Made by a program: the position numbers and the translations under genes. Shown piece after piece: positions 35,081-64,000 of a DNA stretch of 64,000 nt (the stretch's first letter is position 1; the number at the start of each line of letters is the position of its first letter). This stretch comes from Flaccisagitta enflata (Eukaryota; Chaetognatha; Sagittoidea; Aphragmophora). The stretch lies in the NCBI GenBank assembly GCA_965153355.1, contig OZ231126.1, positions 68,200,001 to 68,264,000 of the forward strand, read 5' to 3'. The notes under the pieces were generated by a model that saw only the letters and a list, made by a program, of their open reading frames with translations, did not search any database and was not told the origin of the DNA.

Positions 35081-35682
35081 CAGTGGGGTTCGTGGAATAA
35101 CAGCCTAAACTGGAGGAATGTATTTAAGTGTCTTAATTTCACTTGACAAACTTGATATTTGAAATATAAGTTATTCACTCGATGCTTTTGTCCCTGAGTT
35201 TTTCGGTTGCTATGGAAACCAAAATTATTTTTTCAAACATTTATAACCACTAAAATATCAATATTTCAAAAAATATTGTCAGGGAACATTGCTCAAAATT
35301 AAATTTGCTACAACTTTCCTACAGTATGTTCTGTAAGAATATTGCTCGTTTGGCCGTTGCTAGGGTGCATCACACCTAGCAACCGCTAAATGATGCTCCC
35401 TAGCAACGGCTAAACGAGCAATATTCTTACAGAACATACTGTGGGAAAGTTGTAGCAAATTTAATTCTGAGTAATGTTCCCTGATAATATTTGTCAAAAT
35501 ATCGATATTCTAGTTATTATAAATATTCAAAAAAATAATTTCGGTTTCCATAGCAACCAAAAAACTCAGGGACAAAAGCATCAAGTGGACAACTTAAATT
35601 TCAAATATCAAGTTTGTCAAATGAAATTAAGACACTTAGATATCTTCCTCCAGTTTAGGCTGTTATTCCATGAACCCCACTG
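35081..35682. mobile_element. Palindromic mariner-like MITE, 602 bp
   Basis: Almost the whole element is one inverted repeat centred near 35,375. The ends CAGTGGGGTTCRTGGAATAA are flanked by TA (35,079-35,080 and 35,683-35,684). It lies downstream of the DOCK gene. Confidence 0.85.
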
Positions 35683-35794
35683 TAACAGAAAAAGAGTCAA
35701 GGTGTTGGAAAGTTTCTTTTAAAATCCTTTGCTTAGAAAAATAATGAGGACGCGAGAACAGAAAAGATTAACTGGTAAGAGACAACGACATGCA

Positions 35795-35800
35795 TTTATT
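35795..35800 (-). promoter_or_regulatory. Poly(A) signal AATAAA of the DOCK gene
   Basis: A canonical AATAAA on the minus strand lies 34 bp after the stop codon, which would make a very short 3' UTR. Confidence 0.5.
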
Positions 35801-35834
35801 ATCAAAATTTTGAGCAGCTCTTAGAATGAACCTC

Positions 35835-45072
<9,238 letters not shown>

Positions 45073-45976
45073 TTTTCAACTTTTCAATCCAATCCGTAAA
45101 ATGATCCGACGATAAGAATACTTTAAACCACAACTCGTAGCATGACAGGATATGGAATCAATCGTTAACGTCCTCTTTCGTCAAATTTACTATTTTTAAT
45201 TTCCAATATCTTAGTTTCAAACGACGTGCTTTTTTATTCCCCGCCCGTGTAAGCGATGATCCCGGACTCGAAGAAAAAATGTACGCGATAGATTGATACG
45301 GGTTTTTTTGTTTGTTGGATCAGGCATCGTTCCTCTGTCAAAGTCGCGCTTTTTTAAAGTGTCAAGATGTGTAAGGTCACGTGGTGAAATTAAGGCTGAA
45401 ATCTTAAAAGAAAAGTAAAAGGGCTGTAAATAATGCGCGAAAGATTGGTCCTACGAAGAATATCATCCCTTCCATAATTCCAAAGGACTAAATGTGTGAA
45501 TGGTCAAAAAATCTAAGGACTCAAGGAACGAGCGCGAATGCGTAAATCAAAGACATAAGACAGAGAAACGGTCAAAAGCTGGAACTTGAAGAGGAGGATC
45601 GATCGAGGGATAAACGGCGATTGAGATGACTCTAAATGCAATGACTGGGTAAAAAGCGAGAAACTGGCCCACTCTTCTTTCTGTAAAAGTTAACGGGTGG
45701 TGGGGTAAAATGGGCCACCCACTTTTTTCAGCCTTAGTATTAGTTTCAGCAAAATTTCCGTATTCATCAAAAACTAGACACTATAAACCTTCCTTTACTG
45801 TCAATATCGCCAATATTTTCCTCAGATTCTTCATAAGGAGTGGGCGACCCTTATTGCCCAAGGTGACCCATTTTACCCCGATCTACCCTACGCGCTGTGG
45901 TACTACTTCTAAACGATAGGACAGCACTGAACCAGCACTGAAGACGCGCATTGATAATCCAGTTTTGTGTGTAATC
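45073..45976. other. Spacer between LZTR1 stop and DOCK start, with a small MITE
   Basis: At 45,694-45,890 the inverted ends GGGGTAAAATGGGCCACC and the complement of GGGGTAAAATGGGTCACC mark a ~200-bp MITE. The remainder should hold the DOCK promoter and 5' UTR. No other feature is recognised. Confidence 0.55.
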
Positions 45977-61538
<15,562 letters not shown>

Positions 61539-61599
61539 CACTGCGTTTAATTTTGATATTCAAGTTTTTTTTTCAAGTTTGATCACTGATGACGATGAC

Positions 61600-61745
61600 A
61601 GTAAAGAGGACGAGCGATAGCCATGACTGTGTTCAACCTTGAGACTGACTACGGACGAAAAAATATCATCATATTTCAGGACGATCGATAGCCATGACTG
61701 TTTAATTCCTATAATCAAGTGTTTCAAGTCCGATCACTGATGACG
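61600..61745 (-). repeat. Two extra copies of the LZTR1 start-codon region
   Basis: On the minus strand, ATGGCTATCGCTCGTCC of the LZTR1 start recurs upstream at 61,624-61,608, and as ATGGCTATCGATCGTCC at 61,695-61,679. Each has a similar flank. Both extra ATGs run into early stops (frames of about 13 and 8 codons). Confidence 0.75.
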
Positions 61746-62077
61746 ACATAGTACAGTTGAAGAGTAAATGCACGACTCCGAATGCAAATGTTTTCATGAG
61801 GATCACATTGTTTCTTCTGACTGGCTTTCGGCAATCTGTTAAAGCTTCATGAGACCAGCCTCTAGATTATCTGGAACGAATAAAACAATATAACAAATGA
61901 ATCGACAGAATGAGTTAGTTTTTCTTCCACTTTCGGTGAGCGAGAACGCAATTACCCATCACATTATCAGTAATCAGTTTATGTATATCTGTAATTGTTG
62001 GTTTGGATCGTGATGCTGTCATGATGCTATCTGGTACAACTGCAGTGAAACAGTTCAACTTTTCAACGAGAAGACTG

Positions 62078-62403
62078 CAGGCCTGTATATTGTTCTGTAT
62101 TCCCCCCCCCGGTGGGGGGGGGAAAATAATCAAAGGGTTTGGAGAAAGGGAAGGAAAAGGAAGTAGGAAAAAAGAGAAAAAAAAGAAAATTTGGGGAAAA
62201 TAAAACTTTTGGCAGTAGAAAATCATAAAACATGATCAGTAAAACACAATTAAACACTATTTAAACCTTAAACACACTGTTTTATTGCTTTTTGGGTAAG
62301 AAAATCATAGATTTTGTAACGCGACGTGGTGCGTCGCGGGGAAGAAAATCAAAGGCAGGGGGGGGGAAACTAATCAAAGATCATAGAACTATATACACCC
62401 CTG
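62078..62403. mobile_element. hAT-like MITE, 326 bp, perfect 8-bp target duplication
   Basis: Ends CAGGCCTGTATATTGTTCTG and complement of CAGGGGTGTATATAGTTC are flanked by GAAGACTG on both sides (62,070-62,077 and 62,404-62,411). The interior is homologous to the DOCK intron 1 element over nearly its whole length. It lies 33 bp past the stop codon of the LDLa gene, so probably in its 3' UTR. Confidence 0.9.
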
Positions 62404-62435
62404 GAAGACTGTCAAGCTAACAGCAGAGTCCGAAG

Positions 62436-64000
62436 CTAAGAGACCACGACAGTTATACTTATAGGTGACGAAACAGCCTCGATTACCGGTGGAGAGGCCG
62501 GCTCTGAAAGCGATACAAAAACGTCATCATCTAACAATGAATCCTCGTCTCTATTGTTTGAAATTCTTACGCCGTTCGTGAAGGCGTTACTAGTCAAGTT
62601 CGTCAAGGCGTTACTAGCAGCCGAGCCGCCGTTAACCAAGGCCTTACTAATCGCCGAGCCGCCGTTCGTCAATGCGTTACTAGTCGTCGAGCCTATGTCT
62701 TTGGTTTCAACAGAGGAGTTTTTCATTGTCTGGGGTTGGGGATGATGTAAATCAGGGGGTGGTAAGAAAAGTTGAGAAGAATCTGTGATTTGTCCAACGC
62801 TGGCTCCGATGTTGTTCGCCTTTTCATCGTCTTCCTCCCATTTCTTTTTCGTTCCCTCATCATCATCATCATTATCGTCTCCATCCTCATCATCGCCGTC
62901 TACTATCACCCACGATCTCCTCCTTTTCGCGCCGTTCACCGTCAATTCCCGACTTCTCTCGGCTTCGAATTCGTCCTTTTCGATCCCTTCCATGATCTCC
63001 TCCAATTTCCTGCGTTGCAGGAAGGGATCGGATAACAACGAAGTTCTTCTACTCGTCGTCCCGGCTCTCGTCGTCATGACGCCTCGTTGTCGTCGTCGTC
63101 CGCCGGAAGCGGCGAGGACCGTGGCCATGGCCGCGCGTCTCTCCTCGTCAAAGGCGAGATGAACCACGCAGAAAGCCGCCACGAAGAGAAAGATCAGTCC
63201 AGAGACGCAGCCGATGGCAACGTAAAGCGTCAAACGATAATCGGCCAACTCTTTTCGCGATGCGGCTAGTTTCTCGTCGATTTTTTCTTCCTCCTCTTCC
63301 CCCTCTTCTTCACTGACCCCCCAAGTTCGCCGCTGGAGCGCCCGAGCTTCCGCATCCTCGCATCCGGCTTCGTCCGACCAATCGCCGCAGTTGTTGGCGT
63401 GCATCGAGTCGCAGCGCAGACGTTCGTCGACGCAGCGGCCGTTACGGCACAAGAAATGATCAAAGCAAGGATCTCCGCAGCTGTCCTCGTCGGAACCATC
63501 GGCGCAATTGTCGAAGCGATCGCAGCGGTAGTGAGAAGGAAGGCACTCGCCCGAGAGACACCTGACAGAAAGGAGATCAAAGGATGAAGAAAATGATAAT
63601 GGCAAATCTCCCGACCCGAAGTCAAACAGCACATTCAGGCCCCTCACAAGGAATGAGAAGGACACATGATAAGGAGGAATCTCTAATTAGCTTGATAAAC
63701 CATAACATAAATTAAAGATGATGAAAAAGTTTTAGATCACAAGTTGACGAGAAGTCTCAAGGACGATCACAAAAGAACTAACACACAATACAGAACGTGC
63801 GAGTCCCAATCATATGCTGATAAACCTACTTAAGATAACTTCTCGCCACGACAATAAAAATATCAGTTTCTACCAAATGTGTCACTACGACAACATGCAA
63901 ATTTGGAATTAGAATACGAGCGTTTTGAAAGTCACCTGAAATCATCCGAATGACAATGAGATCCGTTTCCCTGATCGATCAGGACATCGAGCCATATTTG
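62436..64000 (-). CDS. LDL-receptor class A domain, single-pass membrane protein (5' part outside window)
   Basis: Two exons are visible: >64,000-63,936 and 63,561-62,436. They join in phase (AG|G) to complete an LDLa module, HCHSDDFRCLSGECLPS continuing to CADGSDEDSC. A second LDLa follows (CFDHFLCRNGRCVDE to DWSDEAGC). Both keep the Asp/Glu pattern that binds calcium. An acidic stalk (EEEGEEEEEK) leads to one transmembrane helix, YVAIGCVSGLIFLFVAAFCV, and a cytoplasmic tail of roughly 240 residues. The tail has an Arg-rich patch (GGRRRQRG), a poly-Asp/Glu block and a short tandem repeat (SNALTNGGSAISKALVNGG). The order ectodomain-TM-tail fits LRP12- or NETO-like receptors, but the tail is not recognised, so I assign no name. 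The visible residues just before the first LDLa (IWLDVLID) could be the end of a CUB domain. Confidence 0.85.

Overview
The window is metazoan nuclear DNA. The genes are split by GT-AG introns, and their products match animal-wide families: LZTR1, DOCK6/7/8, glycerate kinase, IMP4, barrier-to-autointegration factor, and a KLHDC2-type kelch protein. The short TTAGGG-type stretch and strong similarity to vertebrate proteins fit an invertebrate that keeps many ancestral genes. I cannot name the species. More than half of the window is introns and spacers filled with microsatellites, minisatellites and short non-autonomous transposons.

All recognised genes lie on the minus strand, so transcription runs from high to low coordinates. 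In that order: an LDL-receptor class A single-pass membrane protein (5' end outside the window, >64,000-62,436); LZTR1 (61,538-45,977, 12 exons, 790 aa reconstructed); DOCK6/7/8 (45,072-35,835, 5 exons, 2,478 aa, with a 5.9 kb first exon); glycerate kinase (34,073-25,632, 8 exons, 667 aa); IMP4 (24,950-23,123, 4 exons, 311 aa); BANF1 (22,859-22,016, 2 exons, 92 aa); a KLHDC2-like kelch protein (21,257-4,617, 8 exons, 478 aa, with one two-exon block present twice); and two small exons of an unidentified acidic protein (939-612). For each complete gene the exon phases close exactly and the summed CDS is a multiple of three, which is the main check on the models.

The genes are functionally unrelated: RAS/CUL3 turnover, Rho GTPase exchange, serine/fructose catabolism, SSU processome, chromatin/nuclear envelope, and probable CUL2 substrate recognition. 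I see no pathway cluster, only same-strand neighbours, some very close (IMP4 stop to BANF1 start is 263 bp).

The most interesting material is in the repeats. (1) A family of about 130-410 bp elements (at least 11 copies) ends in a perfect or near-perfect hairpin followed by A-tracts. Near the 5' end they carry a motif complementary to the right arm of that hairpin, and across copies stem and motif change together. A larger element at 3,572-4,557 obeys the same rule with a different sequence. (2) A hAT-like MITE family (8-bp target duplications, CAGG...CCTG ends) has one copy sitting exactly as the first intron of the DOCK gene. It is removed as a GC-AG intron that restores the original codons, i.e. 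it behaves as an introner. (3) Several exons have full or partial tandem copies: KLHDC2-like exons 3-4, LZTR1 exon 8, exon 11 and the LZTR1 start-codon region. (4) TA-flanked, mariner-like palindromic MITEs occupy several introns. Positions are read by eye; boundaries of repeats are approximate unless a target duplication is given.
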